Below are positions 22,939 through 35,030 of a stretch of DNA of 64,000 nucleotides, in pieces. The first letter of the stretch is position 1; each line of letters starts with the position of its first letter. Position numbers and translations under genes: made by a program. Source of the DNA: Paulownia fortunei (lineage: Eukaryota; Streptophyta; Magnoliopsida; Lamiales; Paulowniaceae). The notes below the pieces were generated by a model. That model saw only the letters and a program-made list of their open reading frames with translations. It was not told the origin of the DNA and made no database searches. The DNA is taken from positions 22,578,673 to 22,642,672 of the forward strand of contig CM033115.1 of assembly GCA_019321725.1 (NCBI GenBank). The letters are read 5' to 3'.

Positions 22939-25900
22939 CTAGCTCCAATTGCCCATGTATCTAAGGCCTATCTTCTCAAGATATCCGTCGAATATCTTCT
23001 GTGCTAAGGGCTTAGTAAGTGGGTCTGCTACATTTTCTGCTGAGGCAACTCGATCCACAATGACGTCGCCTCTACAATAATCTCTCTGATCAAGTGATAT
23101 CGTCTCATTATGTGCTTGGATCTTTGATGAGATCTTGGCTCTTTTACTTGCGCAATAGCTCCATTATTATCACAGTAAATCATAACTGGATCAACAATAG
23201 ATGGAATTACATCCAACCCTTGGATGAAATTTCTAATCCAAACAGCTTCTTTTGCTGCATCTGATGCAGCAATATATTCAACTTCGGTGGTAGAGTCTGC
23301 AGTCGTCTCTTGCTTGGAACTCTTCCAACTGACCGCACCACCATTCAAGGTGAATATGTATCCGGACATGGACTTTGAGTCATCTATATCGGACTGAAAA
23401 CTAGAGTCTGTATATCCCTCCAGTTTTAGTTCTCCATTGCCGTATATCAGAAAGATATCCTTAGTCCTTCTCAAGTACTTGAGGATCATCTTAACGGCTT
23501 TCCAGTATTCTTCTCCTGGATTGGACTGATATCTGCTCGTGACACTCAGAGCATGTGCTATATCAGGCCTTGTACATAACATTGCATACATTATGCTCCC
23601 TATTGCAGAAGCATAAGGTATGCGAGCCATCTTTTCTCTCTCTTCAGGTGTCTTAGGAGACATAACTTTAGAGAGTGAAACCCCATGACTCATAGGCAGA
23701 AATCCTCTCTTGGATTCCTCCATGCTAAACCTTTTTAGCACTTTGTCTATGTACATGGACTGGGATAGTCCGATCATCCTTCTGGATCTATCTCTATAGA
23801 TCTTTATCCCTAGGATAAAAGATGCATCTCCCAAGTCCTTCATGGAAAACTGATTAGATAACCAAGTCCTCGTTGACTGCAACATCCCTACATCATTCCC
23901 AATGAGTAGGATATCATCAACGTAGAACACAACAAATGTAACTGCACTCCCACTAACCTTCTTATAGACACATGGTTCATCCGGGTTCTTATGAAAGTCA
24001 AACATTTTGATCGTTTCATCAAACCGGATGTTCCAACTCCTCGAAGCTTGTTTGAGTCCATAAATGGATCTCTGGAGCTTGCAAACCTTTTGCTCGCTCC
24101 CGTTGGATATGAAGCCTTCTGGCTGCTTCATGTAGATCTCTTCCTTAATGTTTCCATTAAGGAAAGCGGTCTTCACATCCATTTGCCATATCTCATAGTC
24201 ATAATATGCAGATATGGCTAACAGTATCCGTATGGATTTAAGCATCGCTACTGGTGAAGTGAAAAGTTTCCTCATAATCAATTCCTTGCTTCTGAGTATA
24301 ACCTTTTGCTACCAATCGTGCCTTATAGGTTGCTACCTCTCCATCTACTCCAAGCTTCCGCTTGTTAGACCCATTTGCAGCCAATGGGAACAATTCCCTG
24401 TGGTGGGTCCACCAAAGTCCATACCTTGTTGGAGTACATAGAGTCCATTTCGGACTGCATAGCTTCTTGCCACTTCTTCGAGTCGATGTCAGACATCGCC
24501 TCTCCATAGCTTCTTGGATCATTATCCAAGGGGAGTCCCTCTTCTTGTTTTCTAACAACAAGTTGTACCTCTTAGGTACCCTTGAGACCCTTTCGGATCT
24601 TCGAAGAGATTGTGCCTTAGAGGGTGTAGCATCAGCTGGTATACCATTTACTGCGTCAGTTGGGGTGTTCTGTGGTTCTTGAACCTCTTCAAGTTCTACG
24701 ACATTGTCACTTCCATCTGAAAGAAATTCTTCTTCAAGGAAGGTAGCATTCCTCGAAACAAACACCCTTTGTTCCGTGGCATCATAGAAATAGTATCCAA
24801 TAGACTCCTTTGGATACCCCACAAACTTGCATAAGCTGGATCTCATATCCAACTTATCTCCCACTAGCTGCTTCACATAAGCAGCACACCCCCATACCCT
24901 AAGGTATTATATAGGAAGGTGTCTTTCCATACCACATCTTATATGGTATTTTAGGGACGGCTTTAGATGGCACCCTGTTTAATAGGTATGCCGCCGTTTC
25001 TAAGGCATAGCCCCAGAATGAAAGAGGTAATGAAGTGAAGCTCATCATAGATCTAACCATGTCCAACAAGGTTCGATTCCTGCGTTCCGCAACTCCATTG
25101 AGTTGGGGAGTAGCAAGAGGAGTTCACTGTGAGAGAATCCCATTCTCTTTTAGATAATCTAAAAATTCTGTGCTTAAGTATTCACCTCCTCGATCAGATC
25201 GAAGGAGTTTTTATACTTAATCCAGTTTGTTTCTCTACTTCAGTTCTGAATTCTTTGAACTTTTCAAATACTTCAGACTTGTACCTTAAAAGGTACACAT
25301 AACCATACCTAGAGAAGTCATCGGTAAAGGTTAAGAAGTAGTTATAGTTCCCACGGGCACTAACATTTAGTGGCCCACATACATCTGTATGGATCAAATC
25401 CAATAGATGCTTGGCTTGCTCCACTTGTCCAACAAATGGAGATTTGGTCATCTTTCCTTTGAGGCAGGATTCACAAGTTGGTAGTTCTTGCTCTCTCGTT
25501 AGATCAAGCAATTGTGCCAATTTGTTAATTCTCTTCTCAGAAATATGTCCTAATCTTGCGTGCCACAGGCTCATTGAACTATGATTATCTAATTTTCTTT
25601 TATGTTGTTGAATTGTGAAAATGGGGTTATGGGGTAATAGTATATAAACAATTCGTCAAAGAATCAAAATATATAAAATCAGAACGTTTGAAAATGGAAC
25701 AATTTCCATTCTCAATGGTAAATCAAACCTTCTCTATCCAAAACTGGAATAGAGATAATGTTCTTAATAATATTTGGAACAAAAAGACAATTATTTAAAA
25801 CTATTACATAACCATTCTCTAAAGCCAGATTAACGGTCCCTATAGCTAATGCAGCAACTCTTGCTCCATTTCCCATCCTAAGAACCGTTTCTCCTCCATC

Positions 25901-26833
25901 CAGCTTCCTACTTCTTGCCATCATCTGCAAATCATTGCAAATATGTGAGCCACAACCGGTATCTAATACCCAAGAAGTATTGTTAACCGATAAGTTAACT
26001 TCAACAAAATATATACCTGAACTCTTCAGGCTTGCAAGATACTCCTTGCAATTCCTCTTCCAGTGCCCTGGTTTGCCGCAGTAATGGCACTTGTCATTGG
26101 CTTGAGAAGAAACCTTTTTGACACCGCCCTTAGCTTTCAGCTTGTTGGGTTTAGAGGAACCCTTTCCCTTCTTCTTTCCTTTCTTGGGCTTTTTAGCCTT
26201 TGATCCGGAAGAAGATCCAACAAGCAGAACCGGCTTGTCCTTTCATGGTGGACTCAACCGTCTTTAACATGTTCACAAGCTCAGCGATACTAGTCTCCAT
26301 GTTGTGCATGTTAAAGTTGACAACAAAGGTGTCAAATGATGGAGGCAGAGACTGCAGCAGAAGGTCCGTATAGAGTTCGTTCTCCATAACGACTCCAAGG
26401 GACGCCAGCCTTTCAATAAGGGCTATCATCTTCAATCCATGATCATGGACTGAAGAGCCCTCAGTCATACGACATCTGAAAAGCTCTTTTAAGATCTGAT
26501 ATCTCGTCTGCCGAGTTCTTTCACCATACAACTCTTGTAGGTGAATGAGGATCCCATAGCAGTATCTTGATCCTCATTCTGCCTCTGCAGCTCATTTGAC
26601 ATCGATGCCAGCATGTAGCATCGAGCCTACAGATTGTCATCAACATGACGTAAATAACCTGCATAATCCTCTGAAGTAATATCCTCCCGCGGTACCAAAG
26701 GAGGCGTAGTGTCGAGGACATATGCCCTCTTCTCTGACTGAAGAACTATCTTCAGGTTTCTTAACCAATCGACAAAATTAGGTCCAGTTAATTTGTTTTG
26801 TTCAATGATTGTTGCAAGTGGATTCTTTGCCAT
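22939..26833 (-). pseudogene. Copia gag-pol polyprotein, multiply broken
   Basis: The frame starts at 26833 (MAKNPLATIIEQN) and the product should end at 22939, about 1300 codons. In order: gag; a CCHC knuckle CHYCGKPGHWKRNC (about 26055-26095); protease (LDTGCGSH, about 25950-25975); GAG-pre-integrase with LWHARLGH (about 25550); integrase core (TDVCGPL, RSDRGGEY); reverse transcriptase (QMDVKTAFLNGN, YVDDILLIGND near 23910); and RNase H (YTDSSFQSD). Breaks seen: an in-frame stop just after HVDDNL (about 26630), a stop before the integrase NGVAERRN block (about 25130), and frame shifts near 26550, 26225, 25735, 25630, 25195, 24915, 24500, 24265 and 23075. At least ten lesions make it non-functional as read. 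Confidence 0.93.
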
Positions 26834-27587
26834 TTTAGTAGAATAATCTACAAAATATGCAAGAAGCAGAAAATGAGTAAACTATGGGAAAAACATATTC
26901 ATTTAATATAAGGTCTTTAATACTAAATGTCTCCCACTATTTTCTTCGAATTCCATCACCCCTAATGGAATTTCGGGAAATCAAATTTCCTAGTGAGCTT
27001 GAGGTCCAATGAAAATATTTCACACCCCAATTTTATGAGCCCATGAAATATTTTTATCGGTAGTCAACTCTTTGACGATTATATCACTATACAACCCTCA
27101 AGTTTGTTTTGCCTCACCTCTTCTCATATACCCCAATTTTATGAGCCCATATGGTACTAAGTGTCAAACAATACCCATCAAACTTTCGTGTAGATAGAGC
27201 ATCAAGATGTCCCACGACTCATGGTCAACATAATGACGATTCCATCCCACGAGCATCTCTATGCTTGGTAGAGATCACAGCTTTCCAACACAAGACCACC
27301 CCACGACTCATGGTCTGTGATCAAGTGCGGTAGCGGTCGTCATGTCTCTATCTTTGATGGTAGGCATGGAACGATAGGTCCTACCTAACTTGTCCATTTT
27401 TGTTTGAAATCGAATTTTCAAAAAATTCTTTTACTTAATTTTAAAAATTAAGTGGGGTTTAATTTTATCCAAGACCTCATCATAATTTAAATTATGTTGG
27501 TTATTTAATGCATGACATCATAATATCATTCCACAAGCATAAAAGCATTAAATAAAATCCTAAGCATGCATCTAATACATACTTAAA

Positions 27588-27866
27588 TAAATGGATGATC
27601 ATGAACCAGTCCTATGCGGTCCATTTGAGCCAAAAATGGACCTAAGGTCAGTCTAAGGGTAATAAAATGAAAAGAACCTATTCTATTACATAATTGTATC
27701 CCATACAATCATGGGCCTTCATGCTTAGGATAAATGGATGATCATGAACCAGTCCTATGCGGTCCATTTGAGCCATAAATGGACCTAAGGTCAGTCTAAG
27801 GGTAATAAAATGAAATAGAACCTATTCTATTACATAATTGTATCCCATACAATCATGGGCCTTCCT
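27588..27866 (-). repeat. 143-bp tandem duplication in the Copia leader
   Basis: Two near-identical copies (27588-27730 and 27731-27866) share TAAATGGATGATCATGAACC and CATACAATCATGGGCCTTC. They lie between the right LTR and gag, in the untranslated leader. The few differences imply recent origin. Confidence 0.9.
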
Positions 27867-28260
27867 TTTTTTTATTCTCCTTCCTCTTCCAAAGAAAAAG
27901 AAAAACCTTACCTTCTATTCTACTCTCTTTACAGAAAATAAAATAACTTATATAAATGAAATAAGAGGCTCACAGGCCCCATTTTAAAACCCAAAAATAT
28001 TAAATAAAACCAATCACATTGGTCCAATGGCTCATGATCATCCCATACATGCTCATAATTAACATCATATGTAATTATCAAAATATGTAAATTTACCAAA
28101 TTGTTAAACGCAATTTTTCTTTTAACTTGGTATAATTTTTAATTGCTTGAAAAAACAATTTTTCTTTGAAAAACAATTTTTCAGAAAAAATTAAAATTAA
28201 CATTTAATTTTAATATTTCAAAAAATAAAAATAAAAATAAAAAAATAAAAAAAAAAAAAA

Positions 28261-28473
28261 AACGGACCCGGAACGACACGACGAGCAGCACCACTGCTGC
28301 CCGTCGGGCGCGCAGCCGGGCGCCCAACGTCGGCTGTCGGGTGCCGGGCGCCGGGTGCCGGGCGACGGGCGCCCAGCCCAGCGCCCAGCGGTCGGGCGCC
28401 CGTGGCGCGCCGGCACCCGCTGCCGGGTGCCTGCCCGCGCAGCCGTCGGGTGTCTGACACCCGACGCCGGCGA
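28261..28473 (-). repeat. GC-rich minisatellite with a strong hairpin in the Copia leader
   Basis: About 210 bp of very GC-rich sequence built from imperfect 8-9-base units (CCGGGCGCC, CCGGGTGCC), bounded on the left by an A-rich tract and on the right by a T-run. It contains a perfect 10-bp inverted repeat, GTCGGGTGTC then GACACCCGAC with one base between, at 28445-28465. Everything around it is AT-rich. It would form stable structure in the element RNA. The ORFs over it are composition artefacts. Confidence 0.9.
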
Positions 28474-28644
28474 ATTTTTTTTTTTTTTTTTTCATATTTA
28501 AACAATTTAAATAAGCAATTAAAATTATTCCAATTAAAAATTTCTAAAATATGCAAAATCAAATTTTACATAATTAACATGAATTTAAACAATTTAAAAA
28601 CATGTAATCATAAATCCGAAATTCACTAAATAAGCGAAACCGAG

Positions 28645-28657
28645 GGCTCTGATACCA
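28645..28657 (-). other. Copia primer-binding site (initiator tRNA-Met type)
   Basis: The minus strand reads TGGTATCAGAGCC, one base from the LTR edge. This is the standard plant LTR-retrotransposon primer-binding site, complementary to the 3' end of initiator methionine tRNA, used to prime minus-strand DNA. Confidence 0.95.
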
Positions 28658-28658
28658 C

Positions 28659-30887
28659 TGTTGGGTTCGCTATAATCGCAGGGGTATACGCAGCGGAAAA
28701 TTAAAATTTTTATCAAACATAAATTTAACCCCTTTGATTCGAAAACGATTTTAACGATCGCGCTTATTCAAGTGAATATATATATAAATATAAAATCGGA
28801 TTATACCTTTCGTGCACTCCGGTTGTTGTAGGGAATGAAGCAATCAATTGCTTATCCTGGACTATCAGAACTCGCAGGGATCCAAGTGTCTCCCCTCTAT
28901 CAGGTCCACGATACGGAAAGCAACACCAATCAAAAGGATTCGCTAGTATCCTTTTAATTGTTTACTAATCTAGAACCGGAGTATATTTTCAAGAACAATA
29001 AAGATTGATTCTTTATGTTCTTGAAACAATAATATGAAGAAAATAACAAGAAACTGATTTTTTTTTTTCTTTTTTCTTGAAGAGTAAAAATAGAAGACTT
29101 TAAACAAAATACTTTTTGCTCAAATTTTTGAATTTTTTATGTAATTTTCATCCCTCATATATATATAGGGTTGAAAATTTTAATCCTTTTCCAACTCTTG
29201 GAAAGTTTTTCTATTTTGAACTACTTCAAAACCTTATCTTGGAAGGATTCCAAATCTTTCAAGAACTCTTCTTTTTTTTCACTCTTCTATTGTATGTGGA
29301 CTAATTTGAGACTACATTAATCATCAAAACTGTCTACATACATTGTTGATATTAATTTGAACTCTTCAAATAATATCAAGATAGATATATATATCATATA
29401 TATATACTATAATTATATTTATACATAAATTAAATCTTAGTGGCCTATTTTATCCTATAAAATTAGTCACTTTATTTATTTATCTATAAATATGTTAATT
29501 AAATAAATCATATTTATTTAATTTATTCTCTTCATACTTTAGTGGGCTTCTTAAGTGATCCACATTTATTTTGGGCTTGGACTCAAAAATCCCCAAATCA
29601 ATTCAATTGATTCAATCCCAATTTAATCAATCCAATTGATTAATTTAATTTACTCCAATTGGGCTTCCTAATCAAATTAGGTCCAATTAAATAATCCAAT
29701 TACTTAATTGAATAATTTAATTTAACTATTAAATTAAATAGAACCCTTAATTAATTAATTGATCAGTATTAATTAATTAATTTCCAACCATTGGATAAAA
29801 TCTAAAATTAAAAATGTTACTTTTCATAAAGATGTGTGACCCTCTTAGGTTCACTACTAAGCTAGTAGTGGGTTTGCAACATTTACAGCTTATGAATAAC
29901 AATTATTCCAATTAATTAATCCAATTAATTAATCCGCTTGGAATCAACTCCTTAATTTCAAGAACCTCACTATCCATGAAAACACCTAGCAAGTAATCAT
30001 GGCAAACTAGTCTTAGGTGAAATAGCGAGTAAACCTATTTCAGTTGCGAGTACCATACACGTACGGTCCTTTCGACAGCTAATCTCCTGATTGAATCTAA
30101 GGCATGGATTATAAGTCGAAACCCTAAATGATTCAATTGCTGTGATCCCATTTCAAGTTCCAATGATTCTTGATGAATCATAATTCATTCTGCCTTGGCC
30201 AAGGTCTTTGAATCACGAACTATGAAAACACAGGAGATTCCCTTGTTTAAAAAAAAACAAGTGTCGAATTCTATGTTGGCCACTGACAAACCTCCATGCA
30301 CACCAGTGCAACACCCAACATACCCCCTTTGTGATTGTCAAGCAATCAGAAGATATATCAAAGTGTTGTAGGATGCACACAAGGCTACCATCGTGCCTCA
30401 AGTCTAAGGACTAGTCGTGTACTATCGCAACACAGAAATTCTTATTTCGACGGGCAAAGCCTCCAACTAAGAATTTCTTGCGGGCCATATTCGGTGTACT
30501 TGTTCCCTAACAAGCACCCACATATATGCACTTACGTCTCTACGCTAATGCCAATGGAATGTGACATCCTCGTCTCACGAGCATGCATTATATGTACGAG
30601 TCTTACTGAGCTATTTGATATCCCATCTCAAAAAACTCTCGACTCGGAACTTATTTAAAACCAAAGCCTTAGAGGCATGTTCCATGATCGCCATCATATG
30701 CGCGACCATGCCCCGTAGCTAAATTTGGTCTAAGGACTTTATCTAATGTGCAGAAATAAAAAATGCAAGACATAAGATAAAGAAAATGCCATTTTATTAA
30801 TATGATTCCCAATAAGATTGTCTTTATAAAAGCAAAAGAGTATAATATACCCAATCTAATTGGGGCGTTGGGCATCCTACTCTAACA
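28659..30887 (-). repeat. Copia 5' LTR (right copy)
   Basis: 2229 bp, the transcription-initiating LTR for the minus-strand element. It starts TGTTGGGTTCGC and ends CTCTAACA on the plus strand, followed directly by the target-site duplication TGGAC. Confidence 0.95.
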
Positions 30888-33034
30888 TGGACAACACCTA
30901 GCCGTTATACATTCTATCCAAACCAGTTTCTATAGCGCCTACACCCTATTTCAATTAAGTTTTCACCACTTTCAAGGCCAAAATGATTTTTGGTGTCTTT
31001 ATAAGAATTGTATCCCTATCTCCTAGGTTTTCTACATCTTTATGAATCATCTCAATATGACATCTATGTAGAGCGTTATGCCTAAAATATCAAGATGTGT
31101 CATACCAGAAAATTTCAATCCAATATTGACATTTGAACTTGATGTTTTTCCTTAAAATCGAAGAAACTGGATTTTGTGGTAAACATAAAAGTTATAAATC
31201 TATCTCTTGCCTTTCCAATGGATTAAGAATAAAGTCAATATGATATTGGATCAAAAACTAATGATTGAAATACAAACACTACCATCAATAGTAGCACAAT
31301 GCTTGTTCTTTCAAAATTTCAATCAAGTTTTTGTTTCTTTCCATTTTTTTTCATTTTGCCATTACCTAAAAGATTTCAAACTAAAGGCATAAAAAGTAAT
31401 ATAAACACTTGGAAAATCAATCAAATTGTTAATTAAAAGGCATATGAATTATTGGTATAAAACTAATTTATCAACTATACAAGTTGATCTATTTTCAAGA
31501 CATACAGAATTGAAGAAGGACATGAGAATGGCACACACCTTGTGTAGAAACTAGAGAGTCCATCCCTAGTACTAGCTCGTATCATCAATTGGTACTACCA
31601 AAAAACCTATTTGGCCCTTCCAAAAAGCTAAGGCAAAGCTCCACGCCTCAAGCTGCATCGTTAAGGGATTTGGGAATTGTGTTTATAGTTTTCACCTAGT
31701 CATCCCTTTGTCCACTAGAGTTGAGCCTTTTAGCTTCCTCTACATCCACAAAGTTGTTCGAGGCCCCTATGTCTACCATTACCTTGGTAGGCCACGTACA
31801 TCAGTCCCTTGCTAGATATTATAAGCACCCAATTAGTATTGAGGGCATTGAGAAGCTGCAACGCCTCATCTGCACTTCTCCTGACATTGTGACTCCACAA
31901 TAGCCATCAAGGAACCAAGTTATTTGCACTTCTCCTAACATTATGACCCTCCATTATGGCCATCAAGAAACCAAGTTCTGGGTAGTTGCGCATAATATAC
32001 GGTCTATGAAGCATCCATTCTTTGGCGCAAAGTTCCTATTTTATCCTTATACTCCTTCTAGGATAGATGTCTATCTTCTCTTTAAAGAAGGTCTTCAAAT
32101 TGTTCTGCTCTTCTTCCTCATCATCGTACAAGTCCTTCTTATCCCATTTAGAAGCCCCTATATCCAATCATCATGTTGATACTCAATGAGAGATTCAACA
32201 ACTGCGATGGCATTGTCTACTGAATTAACACCTTGCCATTTCACTTCTTGCTTGGCCTAGTATTGAAGCCCGTCCATAAAATAAACGAGAAGTTCATCTT
32301 TGCCATGTTGGGGATTTGAATTGTGAACTCCTTGACGTAGTATCGGATTGCACCCATTTGTCTCAATTCATGTATCTTTTTTTGGACTTGATGAACGACA
32401 TTCTTTGGGTAGAAGGGTTATTTGAGTTCTCTTTTAAATTCCTCCCAAGTATTAATCTGACAAATATCTAGCTATATGTCGGCGTGATTCCTATACCACC
32501 CACCACAAGGTAATTGTATCAATAAGGTAAAAGGTAGCGGTTCTTACCTTGGTGGCCTCATATGTAAGGTTAAGTGCCATTAAGACCCCACAGACTAAGA
32601 TAGTCTACTCATGGATTTACCATATTAGTGCTAGCACCGCACTAGCAACAATCCATTTGCATATGGCTAAGTCTTCATGCATCCCCTCACTGCTCACCTG
32701 CAAGGCTTGAATGACATCCATCACCTTTGCCTCCAACCGCGCAAAGTGTTGACATCAAGGCTAACTTGGACATTTTTCTCGAGAGAATCTAGTTACTCTA
32801 GAACATGACCCTCCAATGTCTTGACATTGTGTTCAACTTGCTCAATGCGCTCGCCCATCTCCACCACGACGTGTTTCCAAGAGCCACCCTAAGTAGTTTA
32901 TTTGGTCACATTTTTTTTGCCCAGTGTCAATGCGGGCTCCATCCCACGTTTTTTTGTCATGCCTGAAACAGCTTCATAACCTTTATCATGATTTCTTCAC
33001 AGCATGTAGCCCCAATAATACTCTGATATCACAT
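30888..33034 (-). pseudogene. Ty3/Gypsy gag relic, right of the Copia insertion
   Basis: Minus-strand reading, with many frameshifts and stops, gives blocks in the order of plant Gypsy gag and the start of the protease region. They are: WEELKRELK-like then QFYPKNV (about 32390-32440); LRQMGAIRYYVKEF (about 32320-32375); YFMDGLQYWAKQEV (about 32230-32280); then a block with RPYIMRNYPELGFL (about 31970-32010) and SKGLMYV (about 31800). No reverse transcriptase, RNase H or integrase is found, so pol is missing. The part from 30893 to about 31690 has no recognised domain. Confidence 0.7.
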
Positions 33035-33270
33035 GTCACGAACTTGTTTCCTTAATAATGAACTGTGCAACCTTAACTGATTCCCACCCCTAGCGGGTTA
33101 GCTAAGTCAGCCTTTATCGATTGCTCGTATCTAAATGTAGGAAGTATCGACTGCTCGTATCAGAAAGTAGGGAGTAATTTAAAAGGCTTGAAACAATAAA
33201 GTCTCTAAAACAAGGGAGTTTTAAGCAGGGAACTTTCACTTAAAGTTGATTCTCGATTTTCTTGGTTCTA
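33035..33270 (-). mobile_element. Probable 5' LTR fragment of the Gypsy relic
   Basis: It starts TGTCACGAACTTGTTTCC and contains GGGAACTTTCACTTAAAG followed by TTGATTCTCGA, matching words of 19009-19140. Just before it the plus strand reads ACTCTGATATCACA, a degraded primer-binding site of the initiator-Met type. A short internal duplication (TCGATTGCTCGTATC / TCGACTGCTCGTATC) lies at about 33117-33163. Confidence 0.55.
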
Positions 33271-33299
33271 TATATGTATGTATACGTATATATGTTTAA

Positions 33300-33580
33300 A
33301 ACAAATGTTAACAAATGAATACAAAAGAACATTAATTATTGCTCTGATCTTTGCTCATATACTTGAAAATTAATATTCTTTCAGGAAATAACATACAAAA
33401 AATTGCTACCCATCATGTCAATATTTGCTCGTATACTTGAAAAGTTAAATTTTTTTGTTGGGATAAGATGTAGGCCTAAGATTGTCATCTTGAGACGTTA
33501 AAATCATTAATTAATGGGTTTCAAATACGTAGTTCATATGATTAATGGTCGTGATTTTTGAGACTTGTTATGAAAATCTA
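33300..33580 (+). repeat. Dispersed repeat shared with 15405-15690
   Basis: Second copy of the unit at 15405, with TTAACAAATGAATA, ACCCATCATGT, TCATCTTGAGAC and a GTGATTTTTGAGAC end. It borders the Gypsy LTR fragment, so it may belong to that element or to its old insertion site. Confidence 0.6.
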
Positions 33581-34180
33581 ATATCAAATATATAAGAATA
33601 CGTGTATAACTTAACCGAAATCAAATCATATATACAACACAAGAACTTACTAGATTGACTGAACTGTAAAGGCAAATGGACTTCCCACGGAGAAAATAAA
33701 TATGAAAAAAGTTTTACGAAAGGAATTAAAAAGAATTAAAAAAACGAAACGAAGAAAAATGTGACAAAGGAAAATAATTGGCACATGGTTTGGAGCTTAA
33801 GGACGCAGCAAAGTGGATTGGTTTGGTGAAAGCAGGTGAGTATGAGCTCTACTTTACATTCTTTATTTATTTATTTTGAGCTTTTCTTCAACTTGAAATT
33901 TTGATACTATTATTTAGTTGTTAAAGGGTTTTTCTTGTCTTTGTTATGAAGATTCTCAAAAGAAAAGACCTGTCTCAACTTTTATAAATATGATTAAGTG
34001 TAGTTTCTGATCAAATGGAATTAAACGAGATTAAGTTATTATTGAAACTAATGAAAATTTACTTAGCACCAAGCCTTTATATAATAATGGAATCAAAATA
34101 TGTATATATGTGTGCGCGTGGAGTATATACTTAGTTTTATGGAGAAAGTATAAAGAAGAGTAGTTTTATAGAAAAAAGTA

Positions 34181-34262
34181 TAAAGAAGAGTGAGAAAATA
34201 AGCTACTTCCATGGTTCAAAAGTATAAAGAAAAGTGAGAAAATAAGCTACTCCATGGTTCAA
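34181..34262 (+). repeat. Tandem duplication of about 42 bp
   Basis: Two copies of AAGTATAAAGAA(G/A)AGTG plus AGAAAATAAGCTACT and CCATGGTTCA lie head to tail. Partial related copies of the AAAGTATAAAGAAGAG motif precede them from about 34145. Confidence 0.85.
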
Positions 34263-34499
34263 ATTAATTTGTTTCAGGGAATAAATAGGTTATGAAGGAT
34301 AATGTGTAGTTGGATGATGCTTAAAAATGCAGGCATTGTTTGGCTGGCCTAAAATTCATCTTTGGTGGATTCCACACTCCACATTTTGAATGCACATGAC
34401 TCCACCACCCATTAAGATGCCCTCCAATCCATCTCCACCGTCACACTATCACCACCACTGTCGCCATCAGCCACCTACCTTTAACTAACCAACTGTTTT

Positions 34500-35030
34500 C
34501 TTTTCTATCTTTTTCTCCAACCTTTTATTTATACTAAAGAACAAGTTACCTACCATCCAAACAGGTCACATGTTCTTTGATCCCAATATTTTGTAGTATT
34601 TCTTATTCAAACTCACAAAACATCAAAACAGGTCACGTTTTTGAAATATTCTCAGAAACTTTATAAAGTTTCTCCCAATCCCTACGTAAATCCATAAATC
34701 ATCATATAAGTTTATGTAAGTCCATAATAAATCCTCGTATCACCATAATTCCTTATATCAATAGAATAAAATAACGTAAAATTCGTAAATATATAAATCA
34801 TAAATCCTCATTTCAATAGAAAAAAAAACAAATTCATAATTTCTCATATCAGTACAATATAACATTTATAGAAAAATTGGTAAATCCGCAAATCTGGAAT
34901 CTTCTTTTCCCTAACCTTTAAATACTTTTTTTTATATTAAAAGATTACCTACCATCCAAACACATTTTTTTGTTCCTTTTATTATTTAGTATTTTTTGTT
35001 TAAACTCACAAAACATTTAACAGGCAACAA
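34500..35030 (+). repeat. Direct repeat pair about 400 bp apart
   Basis: Copies at about 34515-34640 and 34920-35030 share TTACCTACCATCCAAACA and AAACTCACAAAACAT. The DNA between them repeats words such as CCATAAAT and TCCTCATATCA. Non-coding and of unknown origin. Confidence 0.65.

Larger units (their letters stand above)
20695..30887 (-). mobile_element. Young Ty1/Copia LTR retrotransposon, coding-defective
   Basis: A complete element of 10193 bp on the minus strand is flanked by the 5-bp target-site duplication TGGAC (20690-20694 and 30888-30892). LTRs are 20695-22924 and 28659-30887, both bounded by TG...CA. A primer-binding site complementary to initiator tRNA-Met sits next to the right LTR and a polypurine tract next to the left LTR. 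Gag-pol shows the order gag, CCHC knuckle, protease, integrase, reverse transcriptase and RNase H, which defines Copia. The LTRs differ by about two substitutions and a few homopolymer indels, so insertion was recent. The coding region nevertheless has many stops and frameshifts. Confidence 0.95.

Noticed and set aside
28181..28562. Three long overlapping ORFs rich in Arg, Ala, Pro and Gly
   Set aside because: They exist only because the GC-rich repeat lacks stop codons; lysine and phenylalanine runs at their ends come from flanking A and T tracts.
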